From the NCBI GenBank assembly GCA_947447465.1, contig CANFKE010000021.1, positions 1 through 64,000 on the forward strand: a stretch of DNA of 64,000 nucleotides, written 5' to 3'. This document shows, piece after piece, positions 43,683 to 51,993 of the stretch. Below the pieces are notes generated by a model that saw only the letters and a program-made list of their open reading frames with translations, ran no database searches and had not been told where the DNA came from. Every line of letters begins with the position of its first letter. Position 1 is the stretch's first letter. Source of the stretch: Chitinophagaceae bacterium (GTDB lineage: Bacteria; Bacteroidota; Bacteroidia; Chitinophagales; Chitinophagaceae). A program made the translations under genes and the position numbers.

Positions 43683-45788
43683 TTATCCTACGCTCTTGAT
43701 CAATTCCATAAACTCCTGCTCTGTGAGAATATTCACCGTCCCCAGTTTCTTTGCTTTTTCCAGTTTAGAGCCGGCATCTTCACCTACTACCAGATAATTC
43801 AGCTTAGCGCTGACTCCACCCAATATAGCACCACCTGCTGCTTCTACCATAGCCTCCGCATCACTGCGTTTGAACTGACTCAAAGTCCCGGTAAATAAGA
43901 ATGTTTTCCCGGTAAGCGCTCCATCCACCGGCTGTTGTCCCTTAAGCTGGTTGACCAGATTTACCCCGGCAGCATCCAGCTTATCTATCATATGTCTGTT
44001 CTCCTCTCTGGCAAAAAAGTCTGTAACTGAAGTAGCCACCTTCGGGCCGATATCTTCGAGTGTTGATAGCTTTTCAATATCCCAATCATAAAGCTCACGA
44101 AGATGTAACACTGCATTGGCCAATGTCTTGGCAGTAGTTTCGCCAACAAAACGAATACCCAGACCAAAGATCAATCTGTTCAACGTTTGTGTCTTAGACA
44201 GTTCAATAGCCTGCTGCATATTGGTGATAGATTTATCGCCAAAGCCACCTAATGCACGAACTTTTTCCCAATCAATGGTATATATAGAAGGTATATCTGT
44301 CAATATACCCTGCTCATAAAATTTCTGAATATTGGCACCACCCAGATTGCGTATATCCATCGCATCCTTACTCACATAGTGTATCATTCGCTCTGCTACC
44401 TGCACAGGGCAATTGATGTTGATACATCTCCATGCTGCTTCTTCCGGTTGCTTCTCTAGTTCAGACGCACATACCGGACAATTTTTAGGAAAGTGTATGG
44501 GTTCTTCATTACCTGTGCGAAGCTCTGTGAGTGGCTTTACAATGTAAGGTATCACATCGCCTGCACGCTCTACCAGCACAGTATCGCCTATGCGCAGATC
44601 TTTCTCTCTGACCACATCTTCATTAAAAAGAGATACAGACGAAACAGTGACACCACCAATAGGCACCGGTTCTATCTTTGCTACAGGAGTAATGGCACCG
44701 GTCCTGCCCACCTGATATTCTACCCTCACTAATTTACTTGTCGCCTGTCTTGCCTTGAACTTGTAGGCTACAGCCCAACGAGGATGATGAGAGGTCATAC
44801 CCATACGCTCCTGCATGGCAAAACTATTCACCTTTATTACCAACCCATCTACCTCGAACTGCAGACTATCTCGCTGTTGCTCAAACTCGCTGCAGTAGGC
44901 TACAACCTGATCTATATGGGTAAACACTTTCATCTCTCTTGCAGGTGTAGGGAAACCCATATTGTATAACCATTGCAATGAATCATAGTGTGTATCCAGT
45001 CCTTCGGGCCTGACAGCATCCTGAGCCAGTGTATAATCGCTTATATGATAGAGTATTGCACTCAGTCCGCGCTTACGCACCTCCGCGGGATCTAATATCC
45101 TGAGCGTACCAGATGCTGCATTCCTCGGATTGGCCAATGGTGGTTGCCCCTCCGCTATTCGTTGTTTATTAAATGTTTCAAATACATTTTTATGTATCAC
45201 TACCTCCCCTCTTATCTCTATCTGCTCTACACCTTTTGCAACTAATGCTGCGGATAATGGCAGTGACTTTATTTGCCTTACATTGATGGTCACATCCTCT
45301 CCCATGATACCATCGCCACGAGTAGCACCACGGCTCAAGGCACCTTTCTCATAGATGAGCGATATACTCGCGCCATCATACTTTGGCTCCACACAATATT
45401 CCAACACATCAGTACCTGCCAATTCCCTGCACTTCCTATCCCAGTCATTGAGATCATCTGCATTGTAGGTATTATCCAGACTGAGCATTGGCACCAGGTG
45501 ACTCACCGTTGGGAAACGCTCACTGATACCATTGGCAATACGCTGGGTAGGAGAATCTGTTGAGACCAACTCAGGATTAGCATCCTCTATATGCTTCAGT
45601 TGTTTGAATAGCCCATCATATTCCTGATCGGCAAGCACCGGATCGCTTTGCACATAGTACTTCCAGTCGGCATAATTGATCACCTCTTTCAGCTGATCTA
45701 TCATATCCTGTGCATTCATGCCTGAGGGAACCGTCAGCAAATGTTTGGCCTGTTCATAAAGGCGCATTTCATCCTGTTGCGTGTACAT
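43683..45788 (-). CDS. ligA: NAD-dependent DNA ligase
   Basis: LigA seals nicks in DNA replication and repair using NAD. The 701-residue enzyme shows all domains: Ia domain, the adenylation motif EPKYDGAS (134-141, Lys136), OB fold, four-cysteine zinc finger (CPVC and CININC, about 413-434), helix-hairpin-helix region (about 485-560) and a C-terminal BRCT domain (LTGKTFLFTGTLSQF to the end). ATG at 45788 is used; a TTG three codons earlier overlaps a TACTTTGC promoter-like string. Forty bases separate it from the upstream permease gene. Confidence 0.96.
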   Translation of the reverse strand: MYTQQDEMRLYEQAKHLLTVPSGMNAQDMIDQLKEVINYADWKYYVQSDPVLADQEYDGLFKQLKHIEDANPELVSTDSPTQRIANGISERFPTVSHLVPMLSLDNTYNADDLNDWDRKCRELAGTDVLEYCVEPKYDGASISLIYEKGALSRGATRGDGIMGEDVTINVRQIKSLPLSAALVAKGVEQIEIRGEVVIHKNVFETFNKQRIAEGQPPLANPRNAASGTLRILDPAEVRKRGLSAILYHISDYTLAQDAVRPEGLDTHYDSLQWLYNMGFPTPAREMKVFTHIDQVVAYCSEFEQQRDSLQFEVDGLVIKVNSFAMQERMGMTSHHPRWAVAYKFKARQATSKLVRVEYQVGRTGAITPVAKIEPVPIGGVTVSSVSLFNEDVVREKDLRIGDTVLVERAGDVIPYIVKPLTELRTGNEEPIHFPKNCPVCASELEKQPEEAAWRCININCPVQVAERMIHYVSKDAMDIRNLGGANIQKFYEQGILTDIPSIYTIDWEKVRALGGFGDKSITNMQQAIELSKTQTLNRLIFGLGIRFVGETTAKTLANAVLHLRELYDWDIEKLSTLEDIGPKVATSVTDFFAREENRHMIDKLDAAGVNLVNQLKGQQPVDGALTGKTFLFTGTLSQFKRSDAEAMVEAAGGAILGGVSAKLNYLVVGEDAGSKLEKAKKLGTVNILTEQEFMELIKSVG

Positions 45789-45828
45789 AGATTGCAAAGT
45801 AAAGAATTATTGACCGATGGAAAAGTAC

Positions 45829-47082
45829 CTAGTCACTTTTCAGGTTAAGATTTGATGACCTTGCGGCCCTGAGTGCAGGATACCATGCCGCCAGAAAACC
45901 GATACAAATGATAGTGACGATAACCAAAAGTGAATCTGCCAATACCAACTTCACAGGAAAGGCACTCATCAGAAAATTGCCTTTCAACTTTACAAGTTCA
46001 AAATGCTGCTGCAACAGACATACACCGCTACCCAACATAATGCCCACAACTCCTCCCGTAGAAGACCAAAGTACACCTTCCAGAAGAAATACCTGGCGTA
46101 TCAGCACAGGTGTGGCGCCCATAGCCCTGAGGATAGCAATATCTTTTTGTTTGCCTACTACCAGCATAGACAGGGCACCAATCATATTGAATGAGGCAAT
46201 GAGCAATACAAATAACAAGATCATATAAATGATCCATTTTTCTCCACCCATCATAGCATACAGGTTCTTATTCTGGTCACCTATATCTTCTACTTTATAA
46301 GCACTGCCCAACCTCTGCTGTAGTTGCTTTTTAATGGCCAAGATCTTGGTCGAATCGACCTTCAACTCTATTGAAGAATACTTACCTTGGGCATGAAACA
46401 ACTCCTGTACCTGCGCAATAGGAGCGATCACATATTTATCATCAAACTCCTCATCCACGTTAAATATGCCGGCAGGATGCAGTTTCAATGATTGCAAGGC
46501 ATTCAGCGGATCACTCTCGGGATTTACTATCTCCGGATTGGCATAATACAGCATTACATAGTTAAATGCATTTTCTACCCCCGACCGTAATGCATCTGCG
46601 ACACCTACTCCCAGTATAGCAGTATTCATACTACCTTCCGATACTGTATCTACACCCTCTATAATATAATTGGCAAGGCTGTTTACTTTAAAATAACTAT
46701 TCTGTACTCCTTTAACTACAACTACTTTTTGTTGTTTGGCGCTACCTGTCAGGTCATCGCCATCGCCTGCCAACGCATTGTCTTCTATAACAGGAGATAC
46801 ATATTGCACTCCATCTATTTTCTTTATTTCATCTATACCAATAACAGATGCAGGAAAGAACTTACCCCTTACCACAGATATTTTGAGTTCAGGGCAAAAA
46901 GCTTTGTAGTTATCTTTTACAAAAGCGTCGAATCCATTAAATACGGAGAAAACTACTACCATAGCGGCACTGCAAACAGCTATTGCCGCCATACTGATAC
47001 GCGAAAGCAAAGGCACCGCATTAGCAGTGCCCTTGCCACGAAAATATCTCGTGGCTATCTTCCATATAGTAATTCTATTCAC
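45829..47082 (-). CDS. LolC/LolE-like ABC permease (FtsX family)
   Basis: A 417-residue permease with one N-terminal helix (about 29-50), a large periplasmic domain and three C-terminal helices (about 280-300, 325-348, 383-405), the MacB/LolCE architecture. The N-terminal TRYFRGKG...PLLSRISMAAIAV and MILLFVLLIASFNMIGALSM are typical of LolE. It should help release lipoproteins from the inner membrane or drive other mechanotransmission; its ATPase is not adjacent. The start is GTG at 47082, overlapping the rbfA stop by eight bases. Confidence 0.82.
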   Translation of the reverse strand: MNRITIWKIATRYFRGKGTANAVPLLSRISMAAIAVCSAAMVVVFSVFNGFDAFVKDNYKAFCPELKISVVRGKFFPASVIGIDEIKKIDGVQYVSPVIEDNALAGDGDDLTGSAKQQKVVVVKGVQNSYFKVNSLANYIIEGVDTVSEGSMNTAILGVGVADALRSGVENAFNYVMLYYANPEIVNPESDPLNALQSLKLHPAGIFNVDEEFDDKYVIAPIAQVQELFHAQGKYSSIELKVDSTKILAIKKQLQQRLGSAYKVEDIGDQNKNLYAMMGGEKWIIYMILLFVLLIASFNMIGALSMLVVGKQKDIAILRAMGATPVLIRQVFLLEGVLWSSTGGVVGIMLGSGVCLLQQHFELVKLKGNFLMSAFPVKLVLADSLLVIVTIICIGFLAAWYPALRAARSSNLNLKSD

Positions 47083-47467
47083 CTGTGTTTCCCTTAGCGG
47101 CCTCGCGTGCCACACGTTCTTCTTCTATCTTTCTGAAAATCTCATCCATCTTGAAAACATGATCCAATGTATCGTCTTCATAGAATGTAAGATGTGGTAT
47201 TCTCCTTAACTGGTTCTTCACTCGGGCACCTAATGATTTACGCCACTCACCGGTCCTGTCTGTAATTTTATGCAGCAGGTCTGCAGGATTTTTTATTTTG
47301 AAAAAGCTGAGATAGATGCGTGCTTCCAGCAGGTCAGGTGTTACCATTACTTTGGAGATAGACACCATTCCTCCTTCAATTATATTTATTCCTTCCTTCT
47401 GAAAGATATCACTCATTTCCTCAGCGATCAGTTGCCCGACCTGTTTTTGCCTTTTATTTTCTTCCAT
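47075..47467 (-). CDS. rbfA: Ribosome-binding factor A
   Basis: RbfA binds 30S precursors and helps mature the 5' end of 16S rRNA. The 130-residue KH-fold protein has the family segments RQKQVGQLIAEEMSDIFQKE (5-24), ISKVMVTPDLLEARIYLSFF and RIPHLTFYEDDTLDH (about 88-102). TATCTTTG ends seven bases before its ATG. The last codons overlap the GTG start of the LolC/E-like gene, so expression of the two is linked. Confidence 0.93.
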   Translation of the reverse strand: MEENKRQKQVGQLIAEEMSDIFQKEGINIIEGGMVSISKVMVTPDLLEARIYLSFFKIKNPADLLHKITDRTGEWRKSLGARVKNQLRRIPHLTFYEDDTLDHVFKMDEIFRKIEEERVAREAAKGNTGE

Positions 47468-47474
47468 AACATGT

Positions 47475-47482
47475 CAAAGATA
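47475..47482 (-). promoter_or_regulatory. rbfA -7 element
   Basis: TATCTTTG on the minus strand, exact TAnnTTTG, seven bases before the ATG. Confidence 0.5.
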
Positions 47483-47597
47483 ATAATAAAGCAGCGGTCT
47501 GTACGCTTACTGCTGCAAACCGACCATAAATCGGCATAGTAAGCCTGTATTTTTTGATTTCATTTAGAGATTCTAACACAGATGGCACTTAAAATAA

Positions 47598-47627
47598 ATA
47601 GGCCACACGTTCAAAGGTGTGGCCTAT
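47598..47627 (-). terminator. Terminator of the T9SS cargo gene
   Basis: An 11-bp perfect stem ATAGGCCACAC / GTGTGGCCTAT (47598-47608, 47617-47627), 24 bases past the stop on the minus strand, with T-rich sequence after it. Confidence 0.75.
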
Positions 47628-47651
47628 CTGTATTCTTTATTTCAAGCGCGT

Positions 47652-49076
47652 TTACTGCTTCAGCCATTTCAGCACAGCAGTATTATCACTATTACCCAGC
47701 CTAATGATATAGATTCCTGACGTCAGTCCCGGAGCATTGATCTGTTGTTTATCTGTTCCTACCGTCCAGTTGTCCTGCAATAGCAGCCTGCCGGTGGCAT
47801 CATATACCTTAACATCCAGATTATCGGTCAATAGCTGGGATGCATAGAGAGTAAATGCATCATTTCCTGACTGCGACACCGCGTATCTTGTTGCTATTGA
47901 AGAAATTTCAGTGACACCAAGCGTATGAACAATAATATTCGATTTCCCCTTACAACCACCCGAATCAACAATTACCTGAAAACTACCAGTCCCTGTATAT
48001 GTATAAGTATTGTTTGTTGCACCGGCTATGGCCGTGTCATTTTTAGTCCATTGATAGTTTGTGTAAGTACCTCCTACTGTCAGGGTATGCCCGGTCGCGG
48101 TTATTACCGGATGCGGGGCCGGGTTAACAGTAATAGTGACCATTGCAGTATCAAAACTAAGCCCGCCATATACCAACAAAGCTACACTTGATGTTCCTGA
48201 TGCTGGAAAACAAGTTGTAAATGGTGAGGTGGTAGAGGTGGCGACAGTCGCTCCGGGAGCTATCCAGCGAATACTATCTATGGTGCCTGTAGATGTGCTG
48301 ATAAAGGTAATACAGCTATCCTGACAGATTGTTATGGCGCTCGATGTGAATGAAGCTGTAACACCGGATGCCGCAGGCGTTGACAAATTAACACTGTCAA
48401 CAGCAAAAGATGGGTCTGTTCCCACACCGTCATCATTATTTACCCATCTGAACCCGATCTTGACATTAGGATTATTGTTCGCACTTACCGGCAATGCAAT
48501 TGAATAGTGTGTCCATAAACCCTGTCCGGCGCAGGTAGTTGATACCAATGTTTTCGGCGTATTGACCAGCAAACTCCAGGTAGTCCCTCCGTCAGCAGAA
48601 TAATATACACTGCCATCATCAGTAGTGCCCTGTCCGTTTTCAATGTAATTGAATGCCAGTGTTATATTGGTCTTACCAGTGCAGTTGATCAGCGGAGACT
48701 CTGCCCTCCTGTCGGTTTGCGGGCAAGCCAATATTCCGCAAAGGCCTCCTGCATCATAGCTTGCGCCATTATCTCCTAGCGATGCGGTAGCATCTGAACC
48801 TATGTGCAATGTAGCACCTGTTGCCGTTGCAGACACCGGAGCACATGTAGATCCGCAGATCCCCGCAGTGTGGCCATTCTCAGCACAACTTACATACCAG
48901 GTATTCGGATCGGTACCCTCTGCACCGGTAACCGTTAAGGTCCACCCGCCATAAGAGGTAATTAAAGCCCCTCCCGTAGAGCCGCTTTCAAAATTTTCTA
49001 CCCAGAATATCTGAGACTTACCGCTATATGATCCCAATAGCAGCATAAATGATAATAATGTAAACAGTTTTTTCAT
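47652..49076 (-). CDS. T9SS-exported surface protein
   Basis: A 474-residue secreted protein with a signal peptide (to about residue 21), a Cys-rich N-terminal beta-sandwich region (about 22-230) that looks like a MAM/jelly-roll-type domain (LAFNYIENGQGTTDDGSVYY), a PKD-like segment (ITFISTSTGTIDSIRWIAPG, about 250-315), a further Ig-like stretch, and a type A C-terminal sorting domain ending SGIYIIRLGNSDNTAVLKWL. The last tells that the type IX system exports and anchors it. No catalytic motif is visible; adhesion is plausible. A 97-base gap separates it from the TraB/GumN gene upstream. Confidence 0.88.
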   Translation of the reverse strand: MKKLFTLLSFMLLLGSYSGKSQIFWVENFESGSTGGALITSYGGWTLTVTGAEGTDPNTWYVSCAENGHTAGICGSTCAPVSATATGATLHIGSDATASLGDNGASYDAGGLCGILACPQTDRRAESPLINCTGKTNITLAFNYIENGQGTTDDGSVYYSADGGTTWSLLVNTPKTLVSTTCAGQGLWTHYSIALPVSANNNPNVKIGFRWVNNDDGVGTDPSFAVDSVNLSTPAASGVTASFTSSAITICQDSCITFISTSTGTIDSIRWIAPGATVATSTTSPFTTCFPASGTSSVALLVYGGLSFDTAMVTITVNPAPHPVITATGHTLTVGGTYTNYQWTKNDTAIAGATNNTYTYTGTGSFQVIVDSGGCKGKSNIIVHTLGVTEISSIATRYAVSQSGNDAFTLYASQLLTDNLDVKVYDATGRLLLQDNWTVGTDKQQINAPGLTSGIYIIRLGNSDNTAVLKWLKQ

Positions 49077-49172
49077 GTTATAGTTGTTTTATTAAAAATA
49101 CTTAAAAAACAATATAAACATCGAAATTTATTCTATTTTTTTACTGTATAATTTTTATTATAGAACTTCAAC

Positions 49173-50039
49173 TTACAAAACCGGCTCTACTGTATATCCT
49201 GCCGCTCTGAGCAAATGGATCACACCTTTATCTCCCGGCAAATGACCGGCACCCACTGCAAAGAATACAGAGCTTTTACTCATTTTCTCAATGATCCTGG
49301 TTATCCATTTCTTATTCCGGTCATCCAGCAGCACATGCATATCATCTCCCTGCCCCTTCACTGTGGTTATCTTTTCATAGAGCACCTTTAGCTGCTGCTG
49401 CTTATAGGCCGAGACCATTTCACTGTATGCCAGCTTATTTTGAGCAAAGTCCCTTATTTCTTCAAATACTTCTTTGGCCACGCTATCTGAAGGCATACTA
49501 TCCAATGCGCTTATTTGTTCTGACGGATCTTCAAGCCCCAATATCTCCTTTCCCGCAGCCTTAGCCGTTTTCATTATCGTCTCCTCATAAGATACTGGAT
49601 TCATGCATTTTGTTGTCTTCATACTTATGATGCTCTCCAGCGCTATTGGCTTCATCTGCTGCAACACACTGATATCCATGCCTATTGAATCTTTGATGAA
49701 TTTCTTCAGCAACTGGTATTGCTCAGGTGTATAATAGTCTTTAAGTTTTCTCCCGTCCGTGGCAATAAACCCGTCACTTGCCGACATCATCAGCTTTGTA
49801 TCATCAAGGTCCATCTCAAAGCATACCTTTTCGCTGGCCGTAAGGCTTTGCTTCATTTTATCTGTCCATACATAGTCTTCAGGACAAATAAGATGAATGG
49901 TACCAAACAAAAAGGAAGGCTTTTTCATTCCTTTTCCGTTTATCCGCCATAAAAGCGATTGTTCGCTTAGTTTTTCCTGAGCATGGCCAACAAGCGAAAT
50001 AATGAACATACTGAATATAAACAGAGCATACTTCTTCAT
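49173..50039 (-). CDS. TraB/GumN family protein
   Basis: A 288-residue exported protein with a signal peptide (to about residue 20, VGHAQ). TraB/GumN hallmarks are FLFGTIHL (43-50), CFEMDLDD (about 92-99), and the C-terminal FFAVGAGHLPGDKGVIHLL (259-277). The family is thought to include metal-dependent proteases, with the two GxxH/GxxH-like motifs as the active site; no substrate is known. TATCTTTA four bases before the ATG is a near -7 match. It is divergent from ispH. Confidence 0.87.
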   Translation of the reverse strand: MKKYALFIFSMFIISLVGHAQEKLSEQSLLWRINGKGMKKPSFLFGTIHLICPEDYVWTDKMKQSLTASEKVCFEMDLDDTKLMMSASDGFIATDGRKLKDYYTPEQYQLLKKFIKDSIGMDISVLQQMKPIALESIISMKTTKCMNPVSYEETIMKTAKAAGKEILGLEDPSEQISALDSMPSDSVAKEVFEEIRDFAQNKLAYSEMVSAYKQQQLKVLYEKITTVKGQGDDMHVLLDDRNKKWITRIIEKMSKSSVFFAVGAGHLPGDKGVIHLLRAAGYTVEPVL

Positions 50040-50087
50040 ATTATAAAGATAGGTCTATCCTTATTCTTTCATTAACACCCCATTTCA

Positions 50088-50095
50088 TAAATTTG
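50088..50095 (+). promoter_or_regulatory. ispH -7 element
   Basis: TAAATTTG, exact TAnnTTTG, ending seven bases before the ispH ATG. Confidence 0.5.
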
Positions 50096-50102
50096 CAATA
50101 GC

Positions 50103-51329
50103 ATGAAATCATTCAACGTACCGGTTCACTACCGCAGCCCGCTGGTAACAGCAATAAAGCAAAAGAGAAAAGCTGATGATAAGATGAAGAAGGACTTTAC
50201 TCCCACTACGCTGGAGTTAGGGTCTCTGCATATCATTCTTGCACGCCATTTCGGTTTTTGCTATGGGGTAGAAAATGCAATTGAAATTGCATTCAGAGCA
50301 GTTGAAGAGAATCCTGGCAAACGCATCTTTCTGCTTAGCGAGATGATCCATAACCCCGGCGTTAACGCAGACCTGCAGGCACTGGGTATCCAATTCATTA
50401 TGGACACCAAAGGTAAGATGCTGATGAACTGGGATGATCTACAAGCAGATGATGTGGTGATCATTCCCGCTTTCGGCACCACATTAGAAACTGAGCAAAT
50501 CCTTCGCGACAGAGGCATCAATCCTACCCAATACGAAACAACATGTCCATTTGTAGAAAAAGTATGGAATCGTGCGGGAAAGATAGGTGATGATGGCTAT
50601 ACCATTGTTGTACATGGCAAGCCGGGGCATGAAGAAACACGGGCCACCTTCTCACACAGTAAGGCACATACACCCACGGTAGTAGTAAAAGATATGGGCC
50701 AGGCCGAACTACTGGCACGATATATTTCACAGTCATTACCCGCAGAACAATTTTACGAAGACTTTAAAGGACAATTCTCAGAAGGATTCGATGTAAATAA
50801 AGACCTGCAACGCATAGGGGTAGTGAATCAGACCACCATGCTGGCAAGTGAGACCCAGGCCATTGCCGACTATCTGAAAGAAGCAACGCTCGACCATTTC
50901 GGCACTCCATCTAATAAAGCCGGAGAGCGTGTTGCCGATACAAGAGACACGCTATGTTATGCCACTAATGACAACCAGAGTGCTGTAGCCGGTATGCTGG
51001 AAACAGATGCAGACTTAGCTCTGGTAATTGGCGGTTACAATAGCTCTAACACCTCACACCTGGCAGAACTATGTGAACTTAAATTACCAACCTACTACAT
51101 ATGCGACGAGCATTGCATCGTATCAGAAAATGAGATCAGGCACTTCAATATGCATAATAATGATGAGGAGACAACTAAAGGTTTCCTGCCTCTGCAAAGA
51201 CCACTAAGAGTTATGATCACTTCAGGTGCTTCATGCCCCGACGCATTGGTTGAGCGCGTAATAAACAGACTGGCTGATATGACAGGTAATGCAGTAAAAA
51301 CACAACAACTTATAGATGCATGGTCTTGA
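50103..51329 (+). CDS. ispH: 4-hydroxy-3-methylbut-2-enyl diphosphate reductase (long form)
   Basis: IspH performs the last step of the MEP pathway, making IPP and DMAPP. The 408-residue protein is longer than the ~310-residue E. coli type and resembles the cyanobacterial/plant-like class. The three iron-sulfur cysteines are in GFCYGVENA (Cys53), ETTCPFV (Cys148) and TSGASCPD (Cys378); VHGKPGHEET (about 175-184) and GGYNSSNTSHL (about 308-318) carry conserved substrate residues. It supplies precursors to pathways including the GGGP synthase at the left end. Confidence 0.95.
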   Translation: MKSFNVPVHYRSPLVTAIKQKRKADDKMKKDFTPTTLELGSLHIILARHFGFCYGVENAIEIAFRAVEENPGKRIFLLSEMIHNPGVNADLQALGIQFIMDTKGKMLMNWDDLQADDVVIIPAFGTTLETEQILRDRGINPTQYETTCPFVEKVWNRAGKIGDDGYTIVVHGKPGHEETRATFSHSKAHTPTVVVKDMGQAELLARYISQSLPAEQFYEDFKGQFSEGFDVNKDLQRIGVVNQTTMLASETQAIADYLKEATLDHFGTPSNKAGERVADTRDTLCYATNDNQSAVAGMLETDADLALVIGGYNSSNTSHLAELCELKLPTYYICDEHCIVSENEIRHFNMHNNDEETTKGFLPLQRPLRVMITSGASCPDALVERVINRLADMTGNAVKTQQLIDAWS

Positions 51330-51884
51330 TCAATGACTAACTACGTTGGTCTTGTAGTAGTTGAATACTTTCACCCAGTCCTCAACACCATCGCCGCTCT
51401 TGTCAATAAATATCAGCGTGCTACCTGCATCCTCCATGCGGTCGGCCTTTAGCTCTGTGTACTTATTACCGGGGTACTCTATACACATCCATTTGTCCTT
51501 ACTCACCCTGTCATATCTGTGCACTATGATACTGACCGGCAAGAATTTCTTTACACCATCTGCATCTTTATAGGTGTGAAATGAATCAGTGTATTCTTTG
51601 AACTCAGAATAATATCGCACTTGCTCATAATCATCTACACTCTTTATAAGACTATCGTGTTTATCATAGCACCTGAAAATGAACATAGTATCTCTGCTGA
51701 ATCGAGGTGATGCAGCATAAAAGTCCGGAACACTATAGAATGTTGAGTCTAAACGTGAGGCAGTACCGGCCTTTATAGAGTGCTTATTGGTTTGGGCTGT
51801 TGCTATGCATGGCAATAACCATAAAATTGTAAAAGCCATAAAAAACGGCACCCAACCATCATTCAATTTAATACAGACTTTCAT
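51330..51884 (-). CDS. Unknown exported protein
   Basis: A 184-residue protein with an N-terminal hydrophobic segment (about 12-30, FFMAFTILWLLPCIATAQ) that should act as a signal peptide. The mature part has DSTFYSVPDFYAASPRFSRD and IDKSGDGVEDWVKVF, the latter resembling a calcium-binding DxSGDGxxD loop. No family is recognised. It ends directly against ispH, convergent. ATG at 51884 is preferred to a TTG nine bases upstream. Confidence 0.65.
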   Translation of the reverse strand: MKVCIKLNDGWVPFFMAFTILWLLPCIATAQTNKHSIKAGTASRLDSTFYSVPDFYAASPRFSRDTMFIFRCYDKHDSLIKSVDDYEQVRYYSEFKEYTDSFHTYKDADGVKKFLPVSIIVHRYDRVSKDKWMCIEYPGNKYTELKADRMEDAGSTLIFIDKSGDGVEDWVKVFNYYKTNVVSH

Positions 51885-51941
51885 TTTATGCAACTTCCAG
51901 CTGTTTTAGTAAAGTTACTCGATTTATCAAGTCGGCAAAAA

Positions 51942-51971
51942 AATAGCATATAGTTTTAACTATATGCTATT
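51942..51971 (-). terminator. Pyruvate carboxylase terminator
   Basis: A 14-bp perfect stem AATAGCATATAGTT / AACTATATGCTATT (51942-51955, 51958-51971) with a run of seven T on the minus strand, a textbook intrinsic terminator. Confidence 0.9.
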
Positions 51972-51993
51972 GGTGTTCTATTCTCGAAATACT

